Source of the DNA: Oreohelix idahoensis
Taxonomy: Eukaryota > Mollusca > Gastropoda > Stylommatophora > Oreohelicidae
Direction of reading: 5' to 3'
Length of the DNA stretch: 64,000 nucleotides
NCBI GenBank assembly: GCA_024509875.1
Contig: JAMPIV010012173.1
Coordinates: 55,001-119,000 of the forward strand
The first letter of the stretch is position 1. Each line of letters begins with the position of its first letter. Below the pieces are notes generated by a model that saw only the letters and a list, made by a program, of their open reading frames with translations, made no database searches and was not told where the DNA came from. The translations under genes and the position numbers were made by a program. This document shows, piece after piece, positions 9,871-21,984 of the stretch.

Positions 9871-10740
9871 ACTTTTTTTTCAAAGGGCTAAGAATTGGGC
9901 ACGCAGGCCCGTCTGACATTCTGCCCTTCCTCTCTCTCTCTCTCTCTCATCATGTATACTGTATCCATTCATCCTCACATTTACTTTAAGCATTATTTAA
10001 GGCATTTATCATTATAAAAGTAATATAACATTATACATTTGCAATAATCATCATAATTAAAGTATGTTTTTAAAATAAATTAAAGAAAAAAAATGAAAAA
10101 TAAAGAAATAAAAAATAATAATAATAATAATAATAAAATTAATGAAAATGAAAAAAAAATAATAAAATAAAACAAACAAGACTGATAAAAATCGAATTCC
10201 TCATACCGTAAATTAGTGATTTGAGACATATTCAGAGGTGTGTTATAAGAACTCGTGAAATATTCAAACGGTCTCGGTGTTACGTATTTTCCCAGTGCAC
10301 GCGAAAGACTTTACGAGAGGTGAGCAGCTTTGGGTCTCATAGCAGATACTGCTGCAATGAGTGCAATGATACTTTGTTCATCGTCATGAGGTGGGGTAAA
10401 CAGTTCCTTTCCTCGCTGTCTTTGCCGTCCTAAACTCAAGACCAGAATCAGACTAGGTAGATAGTTAGATAGATATATACGAAAGCAATTAATTTGCCAA
10501 GGGTTGAAAATCGGGCACAGTCCCCTCTTGCATTATTCCTTCCTCTTGCCCGTCTTTTGTTACTGTTACTCAAACATTCTCCAGTGTACTTAGAGTGTGC
10601 ACTTAAAGGATCTATACTTAAAGTATTAATTTAAGTTCAATACAACATTACAAGGTAGTATAACATTAACAGTACATGATCACAAAATTAAGATTATGTG
10701 TATCGTTTTTTTTAAAGATTGTTCTAGTGTGGTGCAACTT
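9871..10740. repeat. Pair of diverged repeats beside GATA tracts, A-rich spacer
   Basis: About 9880-10070 and 10485-10690 share the order 'AAGGG..., GGGCAC, ATTCTGCCCTTCCT/TTATTCCTTCCTC, TATAACATTA'. Each starts right beside a GATA run (9790-9870; about 10457-10476). The arrangement fits a retroelement whose tail is TATC on the minus strand. The spacer 10080-10170 is A-rich (AATAAT repeats). No coding. Confidence 0.5.
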
Positions 10741-10826
10741 TTATCACTTGTATAGACAGTACAGTAATCGGCAAACAGGTCACACGATAAGTGTTTGAAG
10801 TAAAGAGGAAGATCATTAATGTATAC

Positions 10827-11240
10827 TGTTATGAGTAAAATTCATAACAGGTGGGAATTGTATAGCTTTATTTTTTGTTTATTTTACACGGGTTGCTGGA
10901 AAAGACGGATGAGCTACGTTAAGCGAATATGCTTGGCTGGCTCTCGTGAGACAGGTGACTGGTGAGATGGAGGATTGTGTTTGATGTCCAGTGGACGTAC
11001 GTGTATTGAGCTCAGGCATTTTAAAGTGTTAAAAAATGGAGTTCTGTGATTATTAATAAGAATATAAAAATCATATTAAGGAGGATTATGACAGCCTGTT
11101 TTGACATGGATCTACTGTCGATTATATGCCATGATTATTATTGTATTACTTGTAGAGCTGCGTGCTGTCCAAAATAAACTATATTTGTGCACGTCGCCAG
11201 TTGTGATTCTAATAATTCTGAGTGGTGTTGGCTGGTTACA
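10827..11240 (+). mobile_element. LTR-like element (414 bp), related to 51665-51975
   Basis: It starts with a palindromic TGTTATGA...TTCATAACA and ends GGTTACA at 11240. AATAAA occurs at about 11174. A copy starting TGTTATGATTCATAAC at 51665 shares the following GTTTATTTTA(C/T)ACGG and the GTATGTGTTTTGAGCTC-like segment. The immediate flanks (TATAC, GTGTC) do not match, so it may be one LTR of a truncated element rather than a solo LTR. No PBS confirmed. Confidence 0.5.
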
Positions 11241-11737
11241 GTGTCAGAGAGAGTTACTACCCTAGATGGCTTCTTGGCCATCAGGAACCAAATGTATTCT
11301 GTGTGCACTAGGTTAAATTTTTTTAAATGTCCAAAAACTGGGTCATTTTAACCCGCACGTGAAAATTACCATTGTTGCTGCATTGCACCACGCCCCACTA
11401 GTTCAAAAGGTGAAAAAGTGAGTTGAATTTCTTTTTGTTAGTAAGTCACACATTATTAAAAAAAACTTGACTGATCTTTTCTACGGATGAATCAAATTTA
11501 TTTTGTAATAAATTGTTTACACCTGGTTGCATTTATTTGGTCCGTAGTGGAGTTTTTCTTGGTGGCCCTTAACTTTTGTACAGTAGTATATTTTAAATTA
11601 ATAGAAAATCGCTAGCACTTGCTAGATTTAACGCCTTCACCCAGATTTTGGGAAAATCTGCGGTCGCTTCGTGAATCAAAGCTAAATTTGCCACCTTTGC
11701 CGACCGCTAGACTTTGGCAACGAACGAACAGTCTTTT
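11241..11737. other. No gene recognised
   Basis: About 500 bp between two LTR-like elements, AT-rich. No open frame over 60 codons and no repeat match I could find by eye. Confidence 0.5.
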
Positions 11738-12070
11738 TGTCGTGAAACATTCTAAATCCACATATCTAAATTAAAATGTAAAGGTAAAGCCTAACGAATT
11801 AATTCAATAAAAGGAAAGAAGAAGGGTAAAAGACCAGTGCTGTCACAATGGCGTACAAAAATCCCCTTTTTCTACTTCGTCTGCATAGTGTAACGCTTTC
11901 ACGTTTGATAGTAAAGCCTACAGCAGCATACACGCGTTTCAAAAAAAAAAATAAAACCGGTACTGTGTTTCTTAGAAAACCTTGAGATACGCACACTGCT
12001 TAATGACCTAGATAAAATACTAGCATTAATTTCATTTTATACACTGCGTAACTAAAAGACAGACGGCCTT

Positions 12071-12147
<77 letters not shown>

Positions 12148-14190
12148 AGGAACGCATTCAATACTAACACGCCGTCTCGCGATATACAATTAATGCCACC
12201 CCCAACGCGAAAGGCATGAAGCACTAACTTTTTTTCAAATAGACAGTGATAAAAAACACTACCAATACACGGTTAGGTTTTAAAAAACATGTTTAATGCT
12301 TATTATGAAACATGACATTATACTGTTTTACGTCTGAAATCCTGACAGTACAGATGACACCCCATCGTATCGAAGTGAACAGGAGGTAGAAGAAAATACA
12401 TATTTTGAACGCAGCCACTTAGCCCCATTAAATTTATATATTTGGGTTCCTTAGGACGTGCTGACAAAGAATATGTTAAGTGTTACGCAAATAGTCTAGG
12501 AATTAACAAATTATAGCCAAAATAAAATAGTGAGGTTGTCTGACAGCACCAAATCATAATTGCTCAGTGGCATGTTTTGAAACCACTATTTTACGGGAAA
12601 TAGGCCAACAAGTTAAATCCGATTTCATTGGCTAGAAGAATATGTAAGCCTAAACATGATTAGTCGATTGCAGATACTATTTTTGGTTGTTACGGGAAAC
12701 GGTAGGAAGGGTACTTTTTTTCAAATACTTTTGTAAACATGGTCTTATTGGTTAGACCATTTGATATAGTCAATTAGGAGCGTCTGTTCAGTGCCACATT
12801 TTTAAAATAAACTTACTGAGAAGCAAGTGCGTTGAGATCCAGCTCATATTTTTCTTATGAAAGCCTGGGACAGAGGCAGATCGGAATTGTGCCATAACTC
12901 ATTGCCAGTCAACGTATTTTGTGTATTATTTCCATGAATTGTGGTAAGCTAGAAATATTTGATATCTTTTAGATGAAAATTGAATGTGAATTGATAATGT
13001 ATGTCCGTATATGTGTGTGGTTCAGTAGCAAACATGAGGCAAAGCCTAGATATTGCTCCAACCTGAACAAAACTTGTCGGAGAGTAGTATAACTGCATGG
13101 GATTGCCAATAGTACTATGACACCTATCTTATTGTATAGAAGGAATTACAGCTGAAATTGCAGAGGTGTTGTAATCATTAAGGAGAGGAATACTGGTGAA
13201 TGTTATTACATGAGAAGCTAACAGTTGGCCTACGGCGCTGAACTCGGTGTTTGTTATGTATTGTGCTCAGTGTGGAAATAGATTATAAATTAGTTCTGAA
13301 GTAGGAGGTACAACCTTCTTGTTTCAGGGACAGTGGTACTAACATATTAAAAGCAGCACCTGGTCTGAGTTTTGCTGAATCCAGAGGCTGGTAGCAGACT
13401 CCTTAGTCAATATATCGACCTGTGTGGTGTCTCAAGAACACGGTGAAGCAAGCGAGCAGTGGAGACTGTTTCCTGCCGCCCACACAGAAGTTAAGATTCT
13501 GTGGCCAGAGCAGCTCAATCTTGTGTATACCCCCTCTAACAGTGACTTTACCTTAAATCTAGAGGGACATTTATTTGTTTCAAATAAAAAGAAACTGTGA
13601 ACTTTCCCAATATTATGTCCACGAGAAACAAACACTTGAAGTCATGATGACACACAACCACCTAGCTTGAAAAGCCAGTATTACCTCAGAGTACTACAGC
13701 ACAACTTACACACATATTGCAATAATAATATATGTCAATACAAAGATTCTATCTATAAATTGTGTACATATAACTTGTGATTACATTTGATTGTGATTCC
13801 TGGTTCACTTTGTAGTTGAATCAGGATATCTAATATTTGAAGGAATTAATACATATATATTTTTAAATTTTAACACTTGACTCATTTAAGATAGTCTTAT
13901 AGATTGTTCTATGCATGTGAGTGTCACAGTGTTGTAAAGTATTGTGGATTAAATTAAATTGTGTATCTGTCTGTTGGTTGTTGTGAACATACACTTCATC
14001 ATTATCATAACCCTAGACATTCAACGTAGTCATCACAATATTCCAGAATAGGTCTGACTGAGGTATAAATGTGGTAGCAAGTAATGTCATCTGTAATACA
14101 CCACACTATTAGATACAGATACCTTCACAGCTGATCTCAGTCAGTACACTAAGTCCCCTATAAATATTTATATCATCCCACTTTACCACA
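11738..14190 (+). mobile_element. Solo LTR, family A copy 1 (2.45 kb), 5-bp TSD
   Basis: It begins TGTCGTGAAACATTC and ends ACTTTACCACA. It is flanked by CTTTT on both sides (11733-11737, 14191-14195). The reverse complement of 23334-25211 aligns along its whole length. The 5' portion includes CTGTCACAATG and GTAACGCTTTCACG; the 3' portion includes CAGCTGATCTCAGTCAGTAC. It carries about 570 bp (roughly 13235-13800) absent from the other copy, plus a (GA)n array. TG...CA ends plus 5-bp TSD are the classical LTR signature; no internal retroelement DNA remains, hence a solo LTR from LTR-LTR recombination. Superfamily (Gypsy, BEL or Copia) cannot be told without pol. Short open frames here are not genes. 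Confidence 0.85.
12075..12144. repeat. (GA)35 microsatellite
   Basis: Uninterrupted GA dinucleotides inside the solo LTR. The related LTR at 23334-25211 has only a short GAGAGAAGGGAGAGG at the same place, so the array expanded in this copy. Confidence 0.97.
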
Positions 14191-14542
14191 CTTTTGATCT
14201 GGCGACTCTCACTGTATCTACTCAAGTTCCGAACAAACGGATGGGGGGGGGGGGGGGGGAACTCTGATTATCTCCCCTTTCCTAGATTAATTCCTCCTTG
14301 CCAAAAGTACGACTCTTTGAATTATTCACCAGTCACTATTTTAATCATGAGGACTAGCTAATCGGTCTGTTTGTAAACCTTCCTAGTGTGTATAAGACAT
14401 AGAGAAAAGAAATAAAATAGGCGTGGCTACAATTATGAGTTTGATAGATATAGAATTACGAAGGTTCTGCATTAACAAAACGTGCATAACTAATAAGGAA
14501 TCAAGGTGGGAGCAAAAACGTGTGGGTGCATGTAATCTATAT
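14191..14542. other. No clear gene; possible decayed LINE RT N-terminus
   Basis: Contains a poly-G run (14244-14260). About 14400-14542 may continue the minus-strand LINE listed next (in one frame YVNIDYMHPHVFAPT follows its stop), but I cannot support it further. Confidence 0.4.
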
Positions 14543-15056
14543 TTACATAACTCTGTCACAGGGAGACGGAATGGTGGATTTTATATTGTTGATGTCTGCC
14601 TGAAAATGATTGCTGTAGTCTGTACAAGTAAGTGGCGTATTGGGAGTTTGTGGGTCTGGAGTATTTCGTTTGTTCACTAAAATGTTGATTGCCTTCCATA
14701 TCTCTGTACTGTTAGTTTTGCTCTGAACTAAATTTCTAAAGTAGTTGTTCTTTTCTCTGCGAATTAAGTATTGTATTTTATTTTTTACTGTCCGATATGT
14801 AGTGATATCCTTATTTTTACGCGCTCGATCTCTTTGCCTCATAGCGTCAAGAACTTCTTGTGTGATCCATGGATATTTAATTTGCCTTTTCACGAGAATT
14901 TCTTTAGTAGGCGCATCCTTTTTAAAAATACTATAAAATATCATTGTCCAATATGCGATGGCGTCATCAGGATCAGGAATTTGAGAAACGTTGGCGAGAG
15001 GTGCAGTTCGCAAATCATTCGAAAATAATTCACGGTTGAAATTTTTAAGACTTCTT
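14543..15056 (-). pseudogene. LINE ORF2 linker between endonuclease and RT
   Basis: Minus strand 15050 to 14543 reads [19 protein letters not shown], then IPDPDDAIAYW, then QIKYPWITQEVLDAMRQRD and YRTVKNKIQYLIRREKNNYF. This is the order found between the endonuclease and RT domains of Jockey/CR1-type LINEs (the xPWI.xEVLxAMRxRDRARK and NKIxxLIRxxKxxYF blocks). It ends in a stop at 14543. The upstream endonuclease is gone; the frame runs artificially into the GATA array. Clade call is motif-based. Confidence 0.8.
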
Positions 15057-15320
<264 letters not shown>

Positions 15321-15324
15321 CTTA

Positions 15325-15510
15325 GGTGCTCAACAAAAATACAAGCCTTTCTGACTTGTTCAATGATTTGTTCATTGTCTTTCGATGCCATCTCATGTCT
15401 GTCTCTAGTTCTCATCTCCAAGTTTTTTGGGTTTCCCATTATTTCTTTTACCCTGAGGGTTTCAGAATAAGTACTTCCTTGTAATGCTATCAACTGGCTT
15501 TCTTAATGTG
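15325..15510 (-). pseudogene. LINE C-terminal fragment
   Basis: The minus strand shows, across frames, SITRKYLF, NPQGKRNNGKPKKLGDEN and a [11 protein letters not shown] stretch. The first two match the 'DSITRQAL..NPQGKRKRGRPKNTWR' terminal block of the LINE family also seen at 1559-2600. It is shifted and interrupted. Confidence 0.6.
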
Positions 15511-15950
15511 TCAGAGTCTGATCTTTAACTCCTGTTCAAGTCGTGTTTATCTACTCTTTGTTTTACATCTGTCTGGCTGCAAATTGTTTCCTCATCTTCG
15601 ATATAAAAAAGATAGTTATATAGCAAATACTGCAGTAGAGGAGTAAAGCGTTACATACTTCACCATCCTAGCTCCAGCTTTTTGTCAGGTGTTGGGAACT
15701 CGCTGTTTTTTGCCTTCCGTAAGAGCAGAGTCAGGTACATATTTACAGCTGGGTAGACTGGAGTGTGACGTTACCAGGTTACAAAGGACAAAGAAATTCT
15801 CAAAGTGTTGTCAGCAAATTGTTGGCATCACATTCTCCATGACCAGAGTACACTACTAACCAGCAGATGCTTTGCTTTTACACGTGCAGGGTCTGGCATA
15901 TTCCATAAAATTTCTGTTATTTGTTCTGCAAATGTGTTTCTGTGCAGTCT
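15511..15950. other. No gene; short SINE-like segment
   Basis: About 15727-15775 (GTACATATTTACAGCTGGGT, then AGACTGGAGTG) matches 58574-58605 and looks like a SINE body module. Nothing else recognised. Confidence 0.45.
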
Positions 15951-15954
15951 ACCT

Positions 15955-16530
15955 AGTGCATATCCTTGTGAAAGGTAAAGGAACCCGTTACATGCCCATT
16001 GAAACATATTGGGAATTTGGTGTTAGGCCCATATTTTCTTGACCATCGGCACACTAGGGGTGATGTGGTCAGCACCGGCCGCTCCATTAGTGCTCCGATC
16101 TCCTCTTTTAGATCACACATGGAAGATCTCAGCACAGTGCACGGACTCCGTAGCACCGGCGAGGATCCCAGTGTGTGTATACAGGGCTCATATATTCCAT
16201 TATTATATTTTTGTGGTTGAGCAGGTTTCCTAAAGTTTTTTTTTTAAACTTTTTTCAGGGCAGCGACCGTAAGGCCTACTCTTTACAATTTCCAACTGCC
16301 GAGGGATTTTTAACGTGCGCAACTTGCATGCGGGACCTACTGTTTTTTCGCGCTTATCTGAGAAGGCTAGGCATCAGGTCTTACTACCGAGGAGATGATG
16401 GGGAGTATGACATCATTAGGAGACCCTGGGTATGAAAAAATTGCCATCAATCATATTCCCTGTACTGGGAGCGAACCCGGTACCTTTAGAATTAGAGGCA
16501 GACGCCATACCTCTTAGCCACTCCGACCCC
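15955..16530 (-). mobile_element. tRNA-headed SINE with conserved 3' domain
   Basis: The minus-strand 5' end (about 16530-16460) is tRNA-like: an A-box-like GAGTGGCTAAGAGG and a B-box GGGTTCGCTCC about 40 bp later, appropriate for an internal RNA polymerase III promoter. Its 3' part (about 16085-15960) carries GGCCGGTGCTGACCACATCA, AGAAAATATGGGCCT and GTAACGGGTTCCTTTACC, shared with the plus-strand SINEs at 52068-52250 and 58247-58510. The body is long (about 570 bp) and may contain an internal insertion. No coding; it would depend on a LINE for movement. Confidence 0.72.
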
Positions 16531-16831
16531 CCAAACGTGTTTGACTTACTTCACATGAATTTCTTTTTAACAAAATCCGGCCTGAACAAAAGGTGGCAAA
16601 CAAACATAGACAACTTAAATAAGTGCGCACAACGGGTGTGGTTTATTGACGTCAGGCAGTAAATAAAGAGCTGCTAAGCAAACCGACGCTGAGGTAAAAA
16701 AATAAATACAGTCACGTAGCAGATACTGATAATAGGGGAGTGAGAAATAAATAAATATGGGTACACAGCAGGCACTGGCAAGACAGAATGAACGAAAAAA
16801 CCGGACAATAGACAAGAAGTATAAGTGATAG

Positions 16832-16905
16832 GCTCAACGGGAACTCGAACCAGGGACTATCCAAATGGCGCCATCGCCTCGCTGCGTGAGTGAATTGTGA
16901 AAAGA
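16832..16905 (-). mobile_element. tRNA-like SINE head
   Basis: The minus strand reads GCAGCGAGGCGATGG (A-box-like) then CCTGGTTCGAGTTCCCG (B-box) about 35 bp later. It is related to the inverted pair at 19319-19506. It is too diverged and lacks a clean cloverleaf, so I read it as a SINE head, not a tRNA gene. 16531-16831 and 16906-17179 hold nothing I recognise. Confidence 0.55.
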
Positions 16906-17179
16906 CATACAGCTAGTTTAGCACTTCCGTAGGGGAATGAGGTGACTTTGATATACTATATATCAGCTTTTTGAGGCTGAGTGACCGGTTAAATTCCTCG
17001 GTGCTGTAGAAACCACATTTTTTTGGAACTCGTGTCATAGTAAACACGTGAGCCGTATCAAGTGACGCGATAAATCAATAAAGTTGAATCGATGACAAAT
17101 AAGACATTATCGTAAACCAGTGCATGCTTTAACCAATCAATACCGTTTAGCTCCCCAAGTAGCATAGGCCGTCTACTAA

Positions 17180-17395
17180 AACATGCCAGGTCCTCCTGCC
17201 GTGTACCATCAGCTCAAGTTGTTTCCGTGTTTTCCTCATTATTTTTATTTCTGTCTCCAGTTCTCGTCTCCGTGTGGTATTCAGTCTATCCCTCCTGCTA
17301 TTGCCGAAAACAAGGACTGCCTTGTAATGCTATCAACAAGTTTTCTCCGTGTGTGTGTCCAAACAATCGCCAGCGAATACTTCTGATCTTATGTT
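17180..17395 (-). pseudogene. LINE C-terminal fragment
   Basis: The minus strand, across frames, gives DSITRQSLF and DENWRQK with a following 'GKHGNNLS' segment, collinear with the terminal region of the LINE at 1559-1758 (same nucleotide skeleton: GTACCATCAGCT, CAGTTCTC(G/T)TCTCC). Multiple stops. Confidence 0.55.
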
Positions 17396-17830
17396 TCTAC
17401 TAGTGTAAAAGCCCGTCATAAGACGGGAATTAAATTCAAAAGCACAAATACCTAACGGCAATTTTACTTATTCAAAAGTATTTAAAAAAAAAAAAAAAAC
17501 AATGTGCATCACCCCAGTACAAGAACTACGTAGCAGGTTCTATAAATATTTTTGTGCACACCGTAATGTTACTATTTTCGGGAGAGTACATACAAGGGAA
17601 ACAATACAATTAATGTCTAACTTTCAACCATAATTGCATCCCTTAGCGTTAGTGGCAGAAAAAGCTGGGATTTTATATATAATGATGGCACTTATCTGGT
17701 TCTTGTCATCGATTCCCCCGTTGGTCGTACTATTGTCATCCTTTTATTCGTCCATTTATGAAAGTTTGTAACTTCTTGGTTGTTTGGTTTTATTGTTTTC
17801 TAGTACATACTTACGTTTGGATTTAAATTA
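17396..17830. other. No gene recognised
   Basis: AT-rich; an A run at about 17484-17500. No motif or repeat match seen. Confidence 0.5.
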
Positions 17831-17838
17831 CTATACAC

Positions 17839-18012
17839 AACCGGTTTTCAGCTTTTTTTTCTCATGGCTCCCTTCTGAGCCTCATTTACTTATGTGGCCC
17901 CTCTCATAGTCGCTGTTAGCTGGAATAAATGTACTTTACCATCTTACTATGACCCCCCTAGAAATATGGCACAGCCCCATAGTGGTCATATGGCACACGT
18001 TGAGAACCGCTG
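17839..18012. mobile_element. hAT-type MITE, second copy
   Basis: Related along its length to 8570-8749 (shared CTCATTTAC, GTCGCTGT, ACTTTACCATCTTACT, CGTTGAGAACC). It ends GAGAACCGCTG at 18012. Flanks CTATACAC (17831-17838) and CTATACAT (18013-18020) give a 7/8 match to an 8-bp target duplication. The left TIR is decayed (ACCGGTTTTCAGC). Confidence 0.75.
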
Positions 18013-18159
18013 CTATACATAGTCAAGTGTGGAATTGATGGGATGAACGAGACACATACTAATGGACCAAGACGTGAGAAAACGAGACTGGGAGTGAAAA
18101 AGAAACAATGAACAATACATAGGCTTGGCTAACTTCTACTCTGGGGTGTAGAAGTTTAT

Positions 18160-18420
18160 CACAGAGAGAGGGCGCGCCATACTATCCTATCGGATGTTTT
18201 CCTTCTGGCCTGGTTCCAGTCTAATCCGCGGTCCTTCAGAGATTGTCTAACGTTGTCCTCCCAGCGAACTTTAGGTCGTCTTGGAGGTCTGGATCCCTGG
18301 CTCCTGGTTTACCATATTTCTAGTAGTAGCAGATATTCTCCCATTCTGCAGACATGGCCAAACCATCGTAGTTTATAACTGTTCCGTAGCTTGGACAATA
18401 AAGCAGTCATTTTTCAGGAT
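18160..18420 (-). pseudogene. RTE-like LINE C-terminus
   Basis: The minus strand reads LRNSYKLRWFGHVCRMGEY, then RRPKVRWEDNVRQSLKDRG and LDWNQARRKTSDRIVWR. These are the RWxGHVxRM and 'RP.xRWED.V..DLK.RGLDW.QA...ADR..WR' blocks of the RTE-type LINE C-terminus. One stop follows LLLEIW. It is a different subfamily from the 43-44.7 kb LINE. Confidence 0.82.
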
Positions 18421-19318
18421 AGAAGGGGGAAATGAAAATAAGACACATATAGAGCAAAATGTGAGATGGACAACCGAACAAAATTAATTTAGTTAAAAGT
18501 ATTCACGTTTCATAACTGAGAAATGGAATGATGGGCCCTCAGCGACGTTTAGCCTATTGTTAATTCAAACGTGTTCATTCTCTTCTGTTTGCTGTAGGAA
18601 CCTCTCTTCACCTAATCTGAGGAGATGCATTAGGGAGCATCCGCCTTGTCGCTATCGGAAGCTTCGTTCTTCCATGACGTTGGACTTGCTTCAAGTGCCT
18701 AAATCTATGAACCTCAATTGTGATGGCCTGACTTTGTTTTGCCATCTGATACTAATATCGCGAAAGAAGGTGAAGCAAAATATCTATCACTGGAAAGTTT
18801 GGAAAGATCAGATGGAAAGCGAATACCCTACAGGGAGCAGAAAGGCAACAATGAAGAAAGAGAAGAAGAGACATGGCAACAATGTTATCTCTAATTTTTA
18901 CTGCGCCAAAAATGTTAAGTTGTGCAATTTTTTTTTTTTCATGTGATAAAAACCTGTACGCCCCAATTTGAGAGCTGGTATTTTAGAATGGACAACCGAG
19001 GCTGCGTATTTTGTATCATATTTGTACAGAATTTATTTATTTATGTTTTGCTGTTGTTTTCGCAGTTCGGTTTCCTATGTGCGCTGATTCCATAGCCTGC
19101 GCGCGCACATACGCACAGCTGAGAGGAAACATACAAGGTATATAGTATGGCAAAGTACTGTTAAAGAATACAAGAAAGTTGAAGACAAGAGCGCAAAAGA
19201 ACACTAAGTCTATAATTAAATGAAACACTAAGAAATGTTTGTTGAACCCTCGAGGAAGAACCGACTTAGTAAATAGCATTGCTAATTCCGCCAGACAACA
19301 GAAAAAAACTATGCCATA
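18421..19318. other. No gene recognised
   Basis: A 129-codon plus-strand frame at 18557-18946 has no recognisable domain and mixed codon use; I do not support it as a gene. No repeat structure seen. Confidence 0.45.
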
Positions 19319-19506
19319 GGTTCACCGGGACATCGAATCAGGGACCATTCAAATGCCACCATGCCTCTCTGCGAGAGTGAATCGTGATAGGACATACTGA
19401 TCCCAAAGGGATGCTGAATTGGACGTGTTTCCTTTCACAATTCACTCTCGCAGCGAGGCGATGGTGCAATGTGGATGGCCCCACGTATGATTTTCCGGTG
19501 AGCCTT
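19319..19506. repeat. Head-to-head pair of tRNA-like SINE heads (inverted repeat)
   Basis: 19319-19396 (minus) and 19431-19506 (plus) are inverted copies, sharing ATTCACTCTCGCAG, GAGGC and the CCGGTGA(A/G)CC end, with a 35-bp spacer. The minus arm keeps a B-box-like CTGATTCGATGTCC. The unit is the same as at 16832-16905. The transcript would fold as a hairpin of about 75 bp. Confidence 0.72.
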
Positions 19507-19555
19507 TCACTTATATTTCTTTTCTGCTACCTAGTTTCCTTCTTCTGACTGTCTA

Positions 19556-19860
19556 ACTCGCAGACGATCATTTTCCGCCTGAGAGCTAGCCACTGCAGAT
19601 TACTAGGTCATCTCTATCGCCTCAGGATATCTCATGCGAATAAATGTCCAAGTGGAACAGGAATCAAGACCATTGAAAACATTCTCCAAAACTGCCCAAC
19701 CCATAATGACCCACCACGCCTGACCTGGCCAGAGGATGCCGAGCTCAGGCAAACACTATGAGGATGCCACGCTAATCTGGAAAAGACAGTGGACTTCGTT
19801 CGGGCGACAGGTCTTCAGATTTAGCATGACTACCAAGTGAATGCTGAAGAAAACGAAGAC
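19556..19860 (+). pseudogene. LINE RNase H C-terminal tail
   Basis: The plus strand reads IIFRLRASHCRLLGHLYRL and CPSGTGIKTIENILQNCP, matching the post-RNase H tail of I-clade-like LINEs ('xRTGHxRLxxHLxRL...CxCGxxxxTxEHxLxxCP'). It then has a stop and ends in a GAAGAAAACGAAGAC tail near 19860. The cysteine pattern is partly lost (CPSG for C.CG). 5'-truncated copy. Confidence 0.8.
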
Positions 19861-20140
19861 TATAAAGCGAAGCTGTAATACGTCATGAGAAAATTATCAC
19901 CTTCGTCTTGTCCTAACTAATGTCACCACAGAACAAGCATTCAGTAATGTCCTAGGTTTCAGATACCGTGTCAAATTTGGTGTTATTTGAAATAAATATC
20001 ATTTTTTTTCAAGCAGGAAAGACGTCTTTTCATACAAAATATATTATCTCATTTGTATTTCGGGGCCTAAGACGCGTCAACAATGGGAAATGTAGTGAGA
20101 TTTGGTACCACTTGCTCTGTTTGTGAACAAATGTGTAACG

Positions 20141-20141
<1 letters not shown>

Positions 20142-20178
<37 letters not shown>

Positions 20179-20214
20179 ACACATACACACACACACACAC
20201 ACACGCACACACAG
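20142..20214. repeat. (CA)n microsatellite
   Basis: CA dinucleotides with a few CATA/CGCA interruptions. Minus-strand CVCVCV frames here are artefacts. Confidence 0.97.
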
Positions 20215-21984
20215 AGAGATAAGAGCGCAGGGACAACGCGGTGGGACTTGCTTTGAAATTTGAAAGTGGCTGAAAAATTTGCGCTTCGTCTAGCCGACCA
20301 ACATCGAAGAAGGTAGGAAATAGCGAATATATGAAACATGGCCGACCTTAAAAGTTTGCATTAGCTGGAAAGAAAATCTAAAGTTACAAGCGCGAGATTG
20401 ACGAAAAGATATTAAAAATGTAATAATTCACAATAGGAGATAGAATATGAGTAATATCCAAAAGGATATTAATCAACTGTAAGTAGTTTTAAAAATAATT
20501 AATATTTTTCATCGTCATCACATCTGCTAAAAGTTAGCGAATAATCTTTAAAAATTTATTATACATACATGCCCAAACGGTTTTCGATAAAACATGGATA
20601 GAATGAAAGCTTCATATGGGGAAAATGAAAGGATACCTAGGAAGGAAGGAAAGATATAAGTGTGTAGTGAAAAGAAGAGAAAACAAGTACAGAAAAAGCA
20701 CAGATCGCTTCAAATCAAGAGATTAACCGAAAATCTTAGCGGACTTCAGACGGTGCTTTCTCGTACGGGAGAGTCGCCCAAATATAAGGACAGAGCGGCC
20801 CGTGTAAAATACACACACAAAATCCAAACGCCAGAGTGAGAGACTGGAAGACAGTATCTGCAAGAAAAGATTTTTTAACGCTGCATGCAGGGCAGATAGA
20901 CTTTATGAAATACTGCATCACTGTGCGCTTATTAATCCTAGAGGGTATGTAAGTTTATTAAAGATATATGTGTGACTAATATCATTTTATTTCAGATTTT
21001 GTTTACAATTTGATGGTATCAGATATAATAAACAGGGTATACAAGAAGCCAATGACGCTAACCAACGATAACTTCCACCGGCATTGTCAGGAAGCATAAC
21101 CATTAATTGGTTAACCATATATATATCATGGAAGCTTACGACATACCAGCAAGTACATAAATGACTTGGCATCCATAAGTGGAAGGCAAAGGTTATATCT
21201 TACCCATGTAACATAACATGTGATTTATTCATGCATTTTGTTATTTTCTGCACAGCAGACATTATCTTAGCATGCTATCTCTGTAACATACTACCATGAA
21301 TCATTCATTTATATACACACACTGACGACATGGTCGCCTCATGAACAGCAGTAGTTGGTGAGATTGTTGGAACACCGTGGCCACCTATTACCTTTTGTTC
21401 CAGGTTTTATGATCGTTCCTGATCGAGTTCGTGATGGAGTTTAAACTAAAGACTTGAGGACCTTTGATCATGTTAACTGAAGCCTAGTGGTCAAACAATC
21501 TGCAACACCTTAGTCCCCCGTAGTTATAGGGCGGACTGAAGGAAAATCTTAGTGATTGCAAGTGTGTCTCAGGAACCTCGAACAGACGTGGCGTAATGCA
21601 AGATGAGTTATGTGTATACAATCCTACAAACACTATGAGCGGTTTTAGTAGCGCCTGTTAATGATGAAAAAGGCTAGAGACTAGATAGCAAGAAGTATCA
21701 AACTACTGTGACAGATTTTATAATTCATTGGAAGACTCATCCAAGATTTGTTTACTATTACTTATTTTAATTTGTAAATATAAATAATCATACATTTTAC
21801 CATCTTCTAACACCCATTTCTCATTACAAGGCTAGATAGATGTACATAAATAAATTATGAAATTGTACTCATTTGACTTGGTAAATTTTTGACTGTTAAA
21901 TTTTGAGTTACTTTTTCTGATTTAGTTATATTATCACATAGAATTACTATAGCGAAAGTGGCGCAGTATACTTCTAAAGCCTAA
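20215..21984. other. No gene recognised
   Basis: About 1.8 kb AT-rich. 21500-21545 (TTAGTCCCCCGTAGTTATAG, then GGCGGACTGAAGGAA) weakly resembles 60778-60810 (TAGTCCCCCTCAG...GGGCTAAAGGAA), so part may be a dispersed repeat. No open frame with a motif. Confidence 0.45.

Noticed and set aside
18557..18946. 129-codon plus-strand ORF as a host gene
   Set aside because: No domain, no splice context, and the tail is lysine-rich then T-run-derived; unsupported.
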